A stretch of DNA of 64,000 bases from positions 66,828 through 130,827 of the forward strand of contig MU621095.1 of the NCBI GenBank assembly GCA_025399215.1, in the 5' to 3' direction. The stretch's first letter is position 1. Every line of letters starts with the position of its first letter. The notes under the pieces were generated by a model that saw only the letters and a list, made by a program, of their open reading frames with translations, did no database searches and was not told the origin of the DNA. The DNA is from Globomyces pollinis-pini. Its lineage: Eukaryota > Chytridiomycota > Chytridiomycetes > Rhizophydiales > Globomycetaceae. The translations under genes and the position numbers were made by a program. This document shows, piece by piece, positions 11,048 through 33,935 of this stretch.

Positions 11048-12381
11048 CTATTTATTGGGTGATAGTTGATTAAACAACAAATCTTTAAGCACCTGAGATA
11101 TCAATCCATGCTGCGCTTCAGATGCAATTTTTAAACTGGATATAAATTCATCCAAACCTTACCTATCTGCCGTAGTCTTGGATAATGGGGTCTCCTTAGT
11201 ATCTGTTTTTGAGCTAGTATTAACAACAATTATAAATTACTCTCGATTTCTTTCCCGTCTCTCAAAAGGTACCATTAGTCCCATTTTGGACTCTGCACTT
11301 TCAATTTTTTTGGACAAATCCAACATTTGTTTACCAATGTAATTCCAATTCTAACGCCGACTGTGAGAATGATGAAAAATTACTGCAACTAGATGAGATG
11401 ATGAAAGAGTGTTTATCCAATATTTATTCCACAACGTTTCCAAAAGTCTTTCATCCTAAGAAGCGTAAATAGTAATAAATTCCTACCATTGAGGACTTGA
11501 AGTAGCTTATTTCAAGTTGATAATAGGATTTACAATGGACTCCAAAATCCTCGATTTTGTCAAGTGGAATAGTTTGATATTCACTTTCGGGTTCATTCGG
11601 AGGTTTATATCCCTTTTAATTGTTATTTCAATTTAAAAATTACTGCCGGATATGTTCGAAAAGCACCTATTTCCACTTTACCAGCTGAAATAGTGCGATT
11701 TGGGTCAACAACTAAAGCAACAAATGGCTCTGAGTATGTTTGATTCAAAGTCTGTGTTCCGACATCAATTCCAGACAACCAACATCCATATCTATCATTA
11801 ATTGAACTATAAACTACCCAGGATGAGAATGATACCAACCAATGGCATTTTCAAGCCGTCCAACCTAAAATTATGAATATTATATCTTGAATACTTCTTC
11901 TCCTTGAGTCATATACTTGACCATATATTCGTATCCTTCGTTTTGTGCTAATAAGTGATTAATGTTTTAGGAATCCATACCGCTTACACGAGTCTCAGTT
12001 CCTTCTACAGGTAATGCAAATGAATCCATGATGACCATTTCATTACCCATCACTCTTCCTTGCAATGACCCCATACTAAAATAAGTTTAATGTAACTAAT
12101 TTGACAAACACTTCAATAGCACCTCCTGATCTTGCATGCATTACAATCTTGACAAGAGCAATTGCAGATATATGAACTTTCTTGAAATAATGGGGACTGA
12201 TGTTAGTAGGGTATTGAAATACTCTTGTTTCCAGGGAGCTTTACTGATTAACTCCCTTTGCTGATCCTTGTCATGTTGAAATAATGCATCTTGAGAGCTC
12301 ACCAATTGAACATTGTTTTCAACTTCAAACCTCTGAAATTAACGATCAAAACCGTACTTTTTGAGCTGTTTTGGAGTCCAT
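11048..12381 (-). CDS. CSN5: COP9 signalosome subunit 5 (JAMM deneddylase)
   Basis: Twelve short exons give a protein of about 340 residues starting [20 protein letters not shown]. The MPN+/JAMM motif is complete: [16 protein letters not shown] supplies the two metal-binding His and the Asp. It is followed by the diagnostic CSN5 block (TQTLNQ...[19 protein letters not shown]) and [13 protein letters not shown]. The N-terminus ([23 protein letters not shown]) and C-terminus ([16 protein letters not shown]) also match the family and separate it from the proteasomal RPN11. The enzyme removes NEDD8 from cullins within the COP9 signalosome. One intron sits inside the JAMM motif, between PG and YGCW. 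The gene is complete. Confidence 0.93.
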
Positions 12382-12487
12382 TCAAAGTTTGAACAGAAAA
12401 CAAAATTCGACACACAAAAAAGTCAATCTGAACAAGGAAATCGGATTTTCATTATGAAGGACTTTTCAAAAGTTATTATATTATCTT

Positions 12488-15400
12488 TTACAAAATAGAT
12501 TTGTGTGAACGAGTTTGTTGGAATGCTGGTCGAATTGGGGAAGGAATTTGCCCATATTTTGTTACCAAATCGCTAAAAACAAAATCAGATTCTTGCATTT
12601 TCATTCTCCATGATTTGGCCCATTTACTAAGCGTTAAAGTCAACTTATATTTACGTCATTCTTTTTGTGGCCAAAATTGTGTTGATCAATTTCTTCCACT
12701 TTTGTCTCGGTGTGAGGGCATCCAAAGTACTTGGCGTATTCAACGGAATACCTTTCTCTTTTAAATAGTTTAAAGTTCTTTGAGCACTATACTGTTAGAA
12801 ATCCATCAATACCTTTCTTCCAGATCATCAACTTTCAATGATAAGTATTTTTTCTGATACTTCAAATCTGCTCGCCAGTGTATATATTTGTCCAGCAAAG
12901 CTCTATTGTGAAGAACATCTTTTATCAAATTAGAACATTGTGTTTTTATGCTAATCTTTAGGTTTTTTGTAGGATACCTTGTTGCACTCATTACAGGTTT
13001 CGATTTTGATCGATTATTATCCATATGACCTCCAATAGTTTGAAAGAACAGTTCTTCTAAACTGAACATAACTTCCTTGTTATAGACTTTCAAGTCCGAC
13101 AACTCTAATCGAAGCGATTCATTTTCATGATGAGATATTGAGTGGCTAGTGGTTTGGAGTGTTTCGACTTGCCGACGGAGCTGTTTGTTAAGAACAGTCA
13201 GCTCATCCAATTTTATAATCAGCTCGTCACATCGAGACTTCTCTTGTTTCAACTGGCTTTCGTGCAATCCTTCCGCTTGTTCCAATGGTGACATAATATT
13301 TCTTTGCTCGTTGAACAACTGACTGACTTTCAGCTCAGAAGTACGTAATTCTGATTCCTTTGTACTTAATATTTTTTCCAGCGCCTAAAATAGGTAAGCA
13401 AATAACATAAAATACCTGTTTTTCTTTTTCTAAAGTGGCAATTCGAGTATTAGGATCCTGTCTAACCTGGCTTTCAAGGTTAAGAAGTTTGCTCTCCTTC
13501 TGGCTTAGTGCGAGTTCCAAATTCTACAATTAGATAATATCCTTACATTCTTTTGTTCTTGTAATTTTTGAATAATTCTATTTGATTTATCATCTGTGCC
13601 ATTCTTTTCGTAAGCTTCCAGTCCCTGCTTCAATAAAGCAATTTCATTCATTAATTCATATCTCTCTTTCGAAAAGCCATGACCTTGAGAGTCTATAAAC
13701 TTTTGTAATCTTCTATTTTCACTTTGGAGATCATAGACCTTATTTTCGAGATTTCGCCTTTCCCCTTCAAAATCAATTTGAGTGTATGATGAGCTCCCAA
13801 AGCGACTATCCCTGTAGCCACCTTGCATATGCCTTATTTCACCCAATAGACTATCTTCACGTCTGTGGAAAGCTTCACGCTCTTCAACGAGTATTCTTTC
13901 CAAGTCATTAAGTAAACTTTCGGTGTCTTGCTGCTTGCAAACCATTTGATCCATCCGAATGTCAAATTGATTGCGTAACTCATTCAAACGCACATGCAAT
14001 TGATCCTGCCCCATTCGTTGTTCATTAAGGATTGCGTTATGCAAGTCTTCTTCAAACTTGCTACGCTCATAGCCCAGTATGTTTTGAAGTCGGGTGAGTT
14101 CTGACCGGTAGAATTCAATTTCATCCTTTTCAGCTTTGCTTTGGCCATTAGCAGAAATTTGTGGCAACTCATTCTTTAACTGTACCAATTCTAGTTGAAG
14201 TGCATCATATTTCGCTTGAGATTCATGACTAGCTAAAGTTGCATTTTCCAATTTTAGTGTAATTTCCTTATTTACAACTTCAGAATCTTTCAGTTTGGCT
14301 TCTGAAATACGCAATTTTTTGCCAATATCATCTAATTTAGCCTGCAGTTGTTTTGTATCATTAACAAGCCTGTTTCTTTCGTTTTCCAATGAAGAGACTA
14401 ACTTTTGAACCGCTACGCGCTCTTGGGTATTACTTTTGTCAGGTGAATTTGAAGACCGTGTAACCAAACGATTGTCCAGCATTTTGATTTCATTCGTAGC
14501 TGTTTCGTAGAGCCGGGCAAGTTCGTCGAACTCTTCATTTAATCTGGCAATTTCATTTGCCTTGTCGTTTTGCAAATGTAATAGATCATTCTGGCTGTCA
14601 GTTAGTGCATTACGGAGTTTTGTATTTGACTGAACTTCCTCTTCTAAAGACCTTTGAAGTTGCTCCACAAGTACATCCAACGTGCCTCCGTTATGGACTG
14701 ATTGGAGATAGTCCTGAAGAGATTGGTTTTGTCTTTCACACTCTTCAATAACAGTCTGTAACTGTTTGATGTGTCTATCCAGTCCAAGACCGTGAGAGGT
14801 ATCATTAGATCCTTTTTGTTGTTCAATGAGTTGTTGTTCAGAATTCTTCAAGAGGGTAGCTAGTTCTGTTATATCACTCTGAAGAACTTCAATATGACGA
14901 TAAGCAGCCTGTAATTCACTATCATCGCCCGAATGCCTTGGAACTGTTTAATTATGAACAGCTTACCTTTGCTCTTTATGGCTAGTCAATTGAGATGTCA
15001 TTGTGGACGATTCTTGACGTAATGATCTAATAGTTTCATCGCATTCATCAAGTCTCGCCTGTAATTGTGCAGCCAATGCCCCCTGACTGCTAACTTCAAG
15101 ACCTAATCGAGTCTTTTCTTCATACAAAGCATCGCACTGGGTTTTTAAAATGTCAAATTCGCTAGTTGTCTGGTTAAGAGCCTCAATGCAACGATTCAAT
15201 TCTTCATTTAGAGATTGGTTTCTTTTCTGGTATTTTTCTTGATCTGATGTATTTGCAGTCGTCAATTTTGAGTAGGAAGCTTTCAATAAGTTTAATTCGT
15301 CATTGCTATTTTGCAAATCAAGTGTAAGTCTGTTCAAATCTTGACTGAGGGAATCAATTTTCAAGTCTCTATCATTAATCTTTTCCAGAAGTTCAACCTA

Positions 15401-18400
15401 AAGTTAGCTACAATTTATCTTACGTTTGCCGTTTGGTAAGATTCTAATTCTTCAATACGAAGTTGATTTGTTGATTCGCTTTGTAGAGTATCAGAATGTA
15501 ATTGAGTGAGTTGAGACTTCAATGACTCTAATTCAGATGCAAACGCTTCATTTTGTGCGAACAGTTCTGCTTTTTGATTCTCTGCATCGACTCCATACTG
15601 TTGCCAATCTTGGTTGATACTAGTAGACACTGCTAGTTGTTCATTTAATGAAGCGGTATCTTGTCGGAGTGACTCTAATTCAGTTTCTATAGCTAACTTT
15701 TCATTCTTTAAGGTTTCCAATTGTCCTTGATATGCTTCTTCTTTTTCTTTGAATTCATTGTTAGTAGTGCTGGTAGTTTGTAATTCTTCGAGGGCAGAAG
15801 AGAGTTTGCTATTGGTTGCTTCGACTTCCACGAGTTTAGTTTCTAATTCTTCAATCTCTGAATCCTTTTCTGCGAGAATGTCATGTGATTTTTCCTTTGA
15901 CTCTTTCAGTTGCATTTCAAGTTGACAAAGATTTTCAGTAAGTGTATTAATCTCTTCGTCCTTCTGACTGACTAAGCCATCTTGGGAATGAACGTTTTCC
16001 AACTCGTTTTGCAACATTACTAAATTGTCTTGTAGACCCATCAACTCTTGATCTTTCGTATGCAAAGCGGCATAAGTATCTTCTAATTGAGCCTTCAATC
16101 CTTCAACATCACTTTGTCGACCCAGTAAAACTTCATTTTGCTCGTAAAGTTCTTGCTGATGTAGCTGAAGTGTTTCCACTTCATTACATTTAGATGAGAG
16201 TTCATATTTCACAGAATCAAAGTCGTTTTGGAGCACAGAAAATTTTTCTTCCATTGATTGTCCCTGAATAATTCGAGATAAAATCAAAGATGATTTATGA
16301 TTTACATCACTCTGCAATTCGGCTTCTGTTAAATGAACTTCCACCCCAATTTTCTGAACCAAGGCATTTAAAGCAGTGAAGTTAATCTTTAGATTATCAT
16401 GATCCTTTAATAAACCATCATATTTTTCTTCGTGATCTTTAAGTGAGCCCAACTTAGAGGTTAACTGATCAATTCTCTCCCTTTCTTGTGCAAGCAGATG
16501 CTTATGATTCTCCAGTTCATTTTGAGCCGTATCCAGCTCAGCTTGAACAGACTCAAGTTCGCCTTGGAATACACTTTCACCTGTCGTTAAACCCTCAAGT
16601 TCCGCAACTTTTTCCTTCAATTCATTTTCCAATTCTAAAAGTTTGGCTGCTTGAGAAGCAATTTCCATAGTATAGGATTCATTAGATTTGGAGTTTTCAT
16701 CGATCAATTGCTGGTAGTAATTAGCTTGTTCGGCCAATGAATTATTACAATATTCTTCCCATTGCGTTATAGTTGCTTGTGCGGCCACAAGTTGCTCTTG
16801 CGCAGCAATATGCTCTTGCGTTAGTTTTTCAACCTGACTTTGCAGCTCATCTATTGACTCTTTAGTCTCGATTGATTTTGCATTATTGGCAGTGATTGAA
16901 TCTTGAAGTTCTACAACTTGATTTTCCAAAGAAATGAGTTGCTGCTTCTTGATTTCCAAATCAGATTTTAAATCAGATACTTCTTGCGTTTCCGATCGAG
17001 CGTCTTCGAGTTTAATCTCCAATTCTTGGATATTTTCTTTCAATTGCTGTTTCTCTCTTTCCATTTCATCTACCAATGCTTTATGGCCAATATCAGCTTC
17101 TTGAATAGTCTGCTCCAATTGAGAAATTGCAGTCTTTAAATCCAGCGTTTTCTGCTCGAGCAATTGATCTCTCGATTCATTTAGAATCGAAATTTGAGCT
17201 TCTAATTCCGTAATTCTTGCCTCTAACTGATTTCGAGTACTGATTTCGGTGTCCAAAAGTGTTTGAAACTTTGAAGAGTTTTCTTCAATAATTGCTTCCA
17301 GATTAGTTATATGTTCTTCAGCCTCAGTTAGGACTTGAACTTCCACAAGGTTTTCACGATCTTGATTCAGCTGTGCCAAACTTAATTGTAGTTGTTCAAT
17401 TTCATTTTGCTTTTCCAGGGTAGTCTGAAGAGAATTTTGCAAGTCTTGTTCACGAGACTGTAATGCAGATTCGTATTCAAATATACGTGTTTGCTCCGCC
17501 AAAAGGTTTGAATCGTACTGAGATCGATTTTGTTCTATCACAGATTCCAATTGAGCAATGTGGTCTTCAGCTGTTTTTTTATCTTGTTTGATAGTCTCCA
17601 TTTCTTCTTTTACATTAACTAGCGAAACTTCCATTGTTTCGATCATGGATGACTTTGCATCTAGTTCAGTTTTTACCATTTCAAGGTCATTTTGACTTTG
17701 TTCGTTCAATTGTGACATTTTCTGTATTTCCATTTTCAACACATCTGCTTCTGAATATAATGATTCGTATTGAATATTCATTTGATTCAATTCAGATTGC
17801 TTCTGTTCCAGAGTGGCATTGATAGTTGACAATTCCTGACGCAATTCTTCAGTATCATAATTCATTTTTTCTAACATAGTTTGATACTGAGCTGCATTGT
17901 TTGTGATAAGCACCTCTAGTTCTGTCACTCTCTCTTCACTATCAACCAAATCTAGCTTCAAGTTTTCGATTTCTACACGCATCTGTGTTTCGTGGTCGTT
18001 GGAAATTGCTTGTGAAGTTAATGTCAATTGATCTATCTTCTCTAAAAAGCCAATCTTCTCAGATTCATGGCTCTTTGTCAGAGATTCTAGCATTGATTGA
18101 TATTGAGTATTGTTTGCGTTTATCAGTTCTTCCAGCTCAACTATTCTTGCTTCACTATCCGCCAGATCCGCAACCAAAGCGTCAACTTCATTTTTCAGTA
18201 AATCGCTTGATTGATTTTCACATTTAATCTTCAAATCAGTAATTTCCGCTTGTAAATTAGTCTTTTCAACTTCCAAAGAGGTTAGCATTTCTTGAAATTT
18301 ATCTGTGTTTGTTTGAATAACAGTCTCTAAGGTTTCAATATGGACATTAGCTTCGTTTAGATCCTGCTCTAACTGTTCAAATTGTAATTTTAAACTAGAG

Positions 18401-21400
18401 TTGCTGTTCTGTAGGGATTCGATAGCACGGAGGTGGGTCACAGAATCCAATTCAAGCTTTTCAGTTTGATTTTTGAGCTCGGAGTTCTGCTCAGTTAAAT
18501 TCCTCATTGTTTCAACAAGCAAATTGCTTTCGTTTTGAACAGATTTTAACTTCTCTTTGTGTGTCTTTTCCAATGATTTCAATTGCTCTCTAGCAGTATC
18601 GCTAGATTCTATTCCATAAGAAAAAATTAAGGGATACCTTTATATGATTTCAAATCTTCAATCTCTTTAATCAGCAAATCATTTTGAATCTGAAGATCAA
18701 TTAATGCAGTTGGATCTTCATCAATCAACTTTGCTGTTAGTTGATCATTCAAGTTTGCAAGTTGAACTTCATGTGAAACTTCCAATTCTTTGATGTTACT
18801 GCGTAACGATTCAATTTCTGAGTTTTGAATTTCGATGGTGGTTTGAAGCTCATCTATGGTTTGATTATCAATTGGCGAAGTGGCGTTATTTTGTTTTAAT
18901 TCTTGTATTTCATACGTATAGGCACTGATTTGATGCTTTAAATCTTCCATGGCTTTCGATTGACCTGCGAAATCTACTTGAATGCATTCTAATGCTTGTC
19001 TTGTGGTTTCAAGTTCAGCATTGCTGTCTTTATACTTTGCCTCTAAGTCCTGGAATTGGGAAGTCAAGATATCCATTTCGAGTTGTTGCTCGTCATATGA
19101 TGCTTGAAGCTCATCAATAACCAAACTATCAGTTGGTAATGGTTCTGGATATCCAGTTGGCGTCTTTTCCAATTGATCCTTCAGCTTTTCGATTTCCTTT
19201 ATATATTTCGCCACGGACTGATTGTGCGATTCATTATTTTGCGATATGGTTGACTGTAAAATCTCGATTTCAATTAAATGCTCATCGTTTTGCATCTCTA
19301 GTTCTTCGACTCGCGCATTTACATCCATCAAATCCGCATCCCCCACTTTTTGCGTTTGAAGCAATGCCAACTCCTCATCTTTCTTTTTCAATTCTATTTG
19401 TACCAGCTGCAAATCCTGCTTTAAACTGTCTAATTCAAACATTTGGTCTTCATTGAGCGCCTGCAGTTCTTCCAAATATTGATTGTCCGGCAGTAATTTT
19501 GGTGATTTGGCCGTGGAATACGAAAGTTTAGACGTTAAACCTGAAACTTTCTGCTTTTCTTGTTCCAACTCAGCAGATTGCACATTGATTTTAGATTGAA
19601 GTTCTTCAATTAAAGACAATTGATTTTCACTCGACTTCTTTGCTGTTAAGTTATTTCTCAATTGAGTTATTTCTGCTAACTGAGCTTCGTTAATCATTTT
19701 CAGTTCTTCAACGTATTCTGGATCCACATTGTTTGCAGACTCCGATTGAAGTCTTAACTGGTCAATTTCAGCTAATTGAGCTTCATTTATCATTTGTAAC
19801 TCTTCCAAATAAACAACTTCTTCCCCACGTTTTGTTTGCAGCTCGGCCAACTCCAACTTCAACGATTCAAAAGTGGCTAATGCGACACGATTAGTTGGTT
19901 CTGGCTGAGTCGCTAATGCTGAAAGCCTAGTATCTAGTAACGCAATTAATGCCCTGACTTTATCTGACAAGTTTTGGAATTGTGTGGTAAGTGTATTGTC
20001 TATAGATTCTAAAGACTCTAATTCGCCGAATTTTTCAGTAGAATATTGTTCATATACATTTGATATGTGAAAAGACAACTCTTTAATTGAGCTAAGAAGA
20101 GATTCCTGTTCACTTTCCATTTTCAAAATGTCATTTTTCATCTGCTGCAAATCGTATGTGATAGGAGACTGTTTTTCGTTTTCAAAGATAGAAATCTTTT
20201 TTTCTAATTCAATGGTAACATCACGAAGTTGCTCGGCTTCAACTCGATAAGTCTCTACTTGAACTTGAAGGGAGTAACGCTCATCCGAAAATTCGTCATT
20301 TTCTCTGTTTTGACTGGCTTCTATAGCATTTTCTAGCTCGGTAATTCTGTCCATCAATCTAGTAATTTCAATGTTGGAAGACTCTTGAATATTTTGAACT
20401 TGCTTTTGTAAATCAGACGCTAAATGCGTTTGAGTTACTAAACAATTTTCTAGTCTAGCTATTTCATTTTGGTAACTCTGTAATGAGGTCTCTGATTCAG
20501 CTATTTGGGTCGAAAGTGTTTCAATTTGCTCCCGCAGAGATTTTTCAATGGAAATGTGATTTTTGATTGATTCATTTAGTTTTGCTAGTTCTAATACTGA
20601 TGAATCAGAAATATTGACATCTACAGTGCCATGAACTTTATTGTCATGCGCAACCAATTCTCCAGATGATTCATCGTAAGTGGTTTGGATGTGATTTTCT
20701 GTAAGTTCACCGTTGCTTAACTGAATTTCATTTTCTATTAATGATTTAGATTCGTTCAATGTATCAATAGTATTTTGGGCATGGTTGAGCTGCTCTTGCA
20801 AATCATGTATGGTAACTTGATAAGTTTGAAGTTGTGATTGTAAATTGCTGATTTCAAAATCACGATTGTTTAAATCTGACTCATGTACATTTTTCAATTG
20901 ATTGTATTCGGCAGTTAGGTTTTGCAATTCTAACTCTAGCTGGGCTTTCTGAGCTATAGCGGATGCTAGGTCATTTTCTAACAATTTACTTTTCCGTTGC
21001 TCTTCATTTAGTAGTGTGGTCTTCACTGAAATTTCGGCTTCCCAATTGAACGATCCTGCCTCATTTGTAGAATTTGAGATAGACACAATTGATTCCTCCA
21101 AGGCCGCAATTTTTTTCAGTAGCTTTTGATTATAAGAGATAACCTCATCCAACGTTTGTGGTGATGATTTCTATACTATTAGAAAAGCAAATGTATTACT
21201 GGACTAGAATTCAACCCTGGTACGAAGTAAGGCTGTGATTTCTAAACAAATTAAGCAAGTATAATAAAAACCTCAGCAGAAGGAGAAAACAAGACAGGTG
21301 ATGGTGGATTAGTTTGGTGATTTTGAACAGGAGCAAGGGGTTTTCTATAGCGTTAAAAAACGATAAATTACTCTGTAGTTTCGTCTTGTAATTTAGCAGA

Positions 21401-21589
21401 TACAGACGGGTTAGACATATGATAATCAGAGATGGAAGTAGACGAAGCCAATCCCAGACCAGCAACTGGCAGTCCATTAAAAGACGAACCAGAAAGAGCA
21501 TCGTGTAGCGAATATGGACTATTCTGCCTTCCTTTCTGAAATCTAGCCAATTTCATTTTGGCCTGTGCGAACTTAGCGTCCCGCGACAT
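12488..21589 (-). CDS. Giant coiled-coil centrosomal/spindle-pole scaffold with PACT domain (pericentrin/AKAP450/Pcp1-like)
   Basis: Eleven exons (about ten introns of 23-30 nt) encode roughly 2,940 residues. The start at 21589, MSRDAKFAQAKMKLARFQK, resembles the AKAP450 N-terminus; an in-frame upstream ATG at 21652 is possible. After a Ser/Pro-rich linker, nearly the whole protein is heptad-repeat coiled coil rich in Glu, Leu and Gln. The C-terminus has the PACT pattern: IHWRADLKYQKKYLSLKVDDL, LNYLKEKGIPLNTPS and ALTPRQKWKKL, then a basic tail. PACT proteins tether gamma-tubulin complexes and regulators to centrosomes or spindle poles. Generic coiled-coil proteins (golgins, myosin-like) are the alternative, but the PACT region argues against them. 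The gene is divergent from ATR with 180 bp between starts. Confidence 0.8.
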
Positions 21590-21768
21590 GAAAAAAAGTA
21601 AGAAATTCAATACAGAAAGATGGTGAAGGCAATCAAGGATGAATGAGTTCATTAAAATAACATAAAATGTTCAATATTAGCAGTGGATTTCTAATTTGAT
21701 TACCATGAACTCATTGATAGTGCTAAGATGGCAGTCATAAAGACTCTTACCTTTGAATTTAAGTGCAT

Positions 21769-30553
<8,785 letters not shown>

Positions 30554-30645
30554 GCAGAAATATTATTTTTCGAGACTTTCTTTGCTTTCCTATGCACATA
30601 ATAAAATAAAAGTAAGAAAATCTTAAATTCCTCTTTAAAGATACT

Positions 30646-31585
30646 TTATTGATTCTTTTTCACTACATCTTCTTCATCTTCTGATAGTGCAAGTAAGTAT
30701 AAACCAAAAAACGCAATATCAGACCCAAAAAAACAGGCATGTACAGCACTAAATTCCGAGCCGACGTATTCACAAAAGATATGATCCAATGGAAGTCCCA
30801 ACTAAACGAAATTTATATAAAAATAATTACCAAAATCACGATCAAACCAAACACAGAGATGAATTTACCCATAAAAGAAGTACCGATAGTGTGAAGATTA
30901 GGTAGCAGTACCAATGAAGCAAGTAACATCATTCCAATGTAAATAAACTCCCCAGTAAATGGAATCGCTTTGTCAAGAAAATCACCAAAAAATCCAAGTC
31001 CACAAAAAACAGCGAATATGATTATATGCAATGCTTTTGGGACAGTAAATTGAGTGAGTACCAAGCAAAGAGAAGAACTACCTGATCTTTTAGTTGATAA
31101 AAAGGGTACCTAAGTTATCCGTTAACTATCTACTATACGTACCGGTGAAAATGATGTCCAAAATTCTGCTGATTTCCCAAGCTGTTGAATATTTTATTGA
31201 TAGATTATGACACACAATTGATGTCAAATTCATTCCTGCAAAATACCACAATGCCCTAAGATATTAGTTTATAAACTATCACGGACCATTGAAGACTGAC
31301 TTTGCTTCTAGTTCCTAATGTATACAAATGGAAAGCGCCTAGAATACCAATTAAAAATCCAGCCAATTGGATGGGTAAAAGTGAAGGATTTCTAATATTT
31401 ATCGAGTTGACAGTCTGAACAATCTCATTTGCTCTACAAGAAATGATTGGTAAAGCTGTTGCTTCATGTGAACCAGAGATCTTCAAAAGATAATCTTCCA
31501 TATATCCATATATCCACTGAAATGATTTTTCAGCATCTGGAAACATATCTTTCACAAACTGATGACTGTAGCCTGAGAATAGCAT
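30646..31585 (-). CDS. Polytopic membrane protein of unknown family (~270 aa, about six to seven TM segments)
   Basis: Four exons give a protein starting MLFSGYSHQFVKDMFPDAEK. After a soluble N-terminal stretch of about 70 residues there are hydrophobic segments: LAGFLIGILGAFHLYTLG, LWYFAGMNLTSIVCHNL, ALHIIIFAVFCGLGFF, FIYIGMMLLASLVLLP, FISVFGLIVILLGL and SDIAFFGLYLLAL. An acidic, Lys-ending cytosolic tail follows (SEDEEDVVKKNQ). That tail, with lysines near the end, would be compatible with ER retention, but this is inference. I do not recognise the family. It is divergent from the mitochondrial carrier gene with about 170 bp between starts, and convergent with ATR with about 90 bp between stops. 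Confidence 0.7.
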
Positions 31586-31754
31586 CGTTGGTGTTGTTCA
31601 AACCAATATAAAAAAGAAAACACCGAAATCCAATAACAATAAATCAGGACATTGTATGAGTTGCTCGTATGCAGTGAATATCCCAAGTTTCTGATCCTGT
31701 CCCAAATGGTAATTTCATGACTTTCTCTTTTTTCCTATTTAAACTCTAGTCTTG

Positions 31755-32676
31755 ATGGGTACAAATAATTCTGGAACAAAGTCGCTGTTGTCTGGTGCTG
31801 CCGGTGGACTTGCCGTGGTATATATTCACTGAATTTATATAGTAGGTTTTTGTCGGTCATCCATTTGATTTAGTCAAAGTGAGAATGCAAACTGGTTCTT
31901 TATCAATGGTGCGAGCAAGCGCGGATATTTTGAAGGCTGATGGACTACGAGGATTTTATCGAGGAGCGCTTCCAGTTCTCACAGTAACTCCTCCCATGCT
32001 TGCTGTCAATATGTGGGCATATTACCAGTCGCAGAGGATTGTACACTCTTTCAGCAAAGATTCAAAAACACCATACGTGAGTTTGGAACAGCTATCATTG
32101 CCCCAAGTTGGCGTAGCGGGATTCATGGCAGCTATTCCAACTGCTTTGCTGCTGGGACCTGCAGAGCAGATTAAAATTAGATTACAAGTTGCCACAAACA
32201 ATCATACTGGAGCATTTCAAGTTATTAAACAAATATTCCAAGAATCGGGAATGAGAGGATTATTTCGAGGGACTTCATTGACGATATTGCGCGACTGTCC
32301 AGGCAGTTTTGCTTACTTTATGACATATGAATCAATTAAACGAAAGTATTTGCAATTTACATCAACAACCACTCTGCCAATGTATATGGTATTGGTTGCT
32401 GGAGGTACAGTTATCCTTCATATACTGATATTATTAGGTTTTGCTGGAATCGTCAATTGGACTATTGCGATTCCAATGGATACTCTCAAGACTCGGCTCC
32501 AATCAACTCCAGTAAATGAAGCAAAACTACCACTTATCCTAAAACGCGTCATGAATGAAGGAGGCCCTAAAATTCTATTTAGGGGATTAAGTCCTGTTCT
32601 ATTGAGAGCATTTCCTGCTTCTGCAGCTTTCTTCTTTGGAGTGGAAATGAGTTTGTCACTTATGAATAATACATAA
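31755..32676 (+). CDS. Mitochondrial carrier protein (SLC25A20/A29/A15-like)
   Basis: Three exons (introns of about 28 and 34 nt) give about 285 residues starting MGTNNSGTKSLLSGAAGGLA. The tripartite carrier structure is clear. The three signature motifs are HPFDLVKVRMQ, GPAEQIKIRLQ (PxE in place of PxD) and IPMDTLKTRLQ, followed by GFYRGALPVL, GLFRGTSLTILRDCPG and LFRGLSPVLLRAFPASAAFF. RDCPG after repeat 2 and the PxE form are typical of the carnitine/acylcarnitine, basic amino-acid and ornithine subgroup. It should act in the inner mitochondrial membrane as an exchanger. The substrate cannot be fixed by eye; carnitine/acylcarnitine or ornithine are the best candidates. Confidence 0.85.
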
Positions 32677-32710
32677 ATTAACATCATATAAAAGAAATTA
32701 TGGTTTATAT

Positions 32711-33935
32711 TTATATAACACTAACATCATGAAGAGCTACAGCTACTACAGCCTTTTGGTGTCCATTATAATGCCTAATAGTTTCCCCAGCAGCGATATC
32801 CCACAAGCGAGATGTGTGATCTGAGGACCCTAATGAAGGATATAAGCGAGAATAATATAATACCAGTTACTAGATAGGCAGAATCCGCTGAAAATGCACA
32901 ATCCCATACCCATCTCTGATGTCCAGTCAAAGTTTTCTCTAACGTGAACCTTTGTTTACTGGCATCCCAAATCTTCACTGTGTGATCTGCAGAGCATGTC
33001 GCCAATAACCTATTATGTTGTTAGTAAAGTTACACATACTTGTTATCCGGGCTAAGTACACATTTTGTAATATATTTCGAATGAGCATTAACACGGGTAA
33101 GTGGTTCAAAATCAGTCATATCTCCACTCGTCTTTGTTTTCCATGCATAATAGTTCCCTTTGTTATTTGCAGCAACCAACAAGGACCCATCAGAGGCCAT
33201 AGTCACGCTTCTAACTGGAGTGTCTTCATCTGGCAACAATTCATGAGTACCTAAACAATAATTATTCAATATAAAACACATACAAGAGTTTTCTCCCAGA
33301 TCCCAAACTCGAATTGAACCATTGTTATCACAAGAGATTAGTTCTCCCTGGTTTGGATGTATAATAACACAATTAATTGGTGATTTTCCTTCTGGTGTAT
33401 AATCTCTTTGAATTCCCGGAGTTCTGAACAATAGATGATCAATGATAGAAATATTGATACCTCACATCAAATATCTTTATGGTTCCATCTTCACTAGCAG
33501 TTACAAACCATCTTCCTGCAGATTGAAAAGCGATGGAAGTAACATTTTTTGTATGCCCTAAATATTGAGTTGAAGATTCAGTAAACCTTCAAAGGTGGTG
33601 ACTGGATTTGAATTTGTTGATTGAACATCATACATTCTGATTAGAGGATTTCCTAGCATATCAACTGAGATAGATAAATTACCAGCAGCAGCTAAAATTC
33701 GTTTATCAGGCGATATAGCTAATTGATTCACAGAATCTGGAACTTGAATTCTGATTTGTTTAATGATTGTAGTAAATTACGTTCTAAGGCAAGCTCCAGA
33801 TAAAGCTTCCCAAAATCTAATCGTATGGTCGTATCCGGCTGTCGCCAAGACCACATCTGTAATATGAGTTTGTTCTGCAGGCATCAGAGTCAAAAGTTTT
33901 GAAGAAAAACGAAATTGTTTGTCAATATCGGCCAT
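32711..33935 (-). CDS. LST8: LST8/mLST8, WD40 subunit of TOR complexes
   Basis: The ATG at 33935 starts [20 protein letters not shown]. Six to seven WD40 repeats follow in short exons: [19 protein letters not shown] (repeat 1), [56 protein letters not shown] and [15 protein letters not shown]. The last repeat ends [20 protein letters not shown], the classical LST8 C-terminus. LST8 binds the TOR kinase domain in TORC1 and TORC2. The length of about 310 residues matches the family. Its PIKK neighbour ATR, 2 kb away, is not its known partner. The next gene upstream, the LRR gene, lies on the same strand about 280 bp away. Confidence 0.9.

Noticed and set aside
12501..12764. Open frame of 87 codons on the + strand
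   Set aside because: It is antisense to the last exons of the PACT gene, whose spliced frame gives a clear PACT C-terminus.
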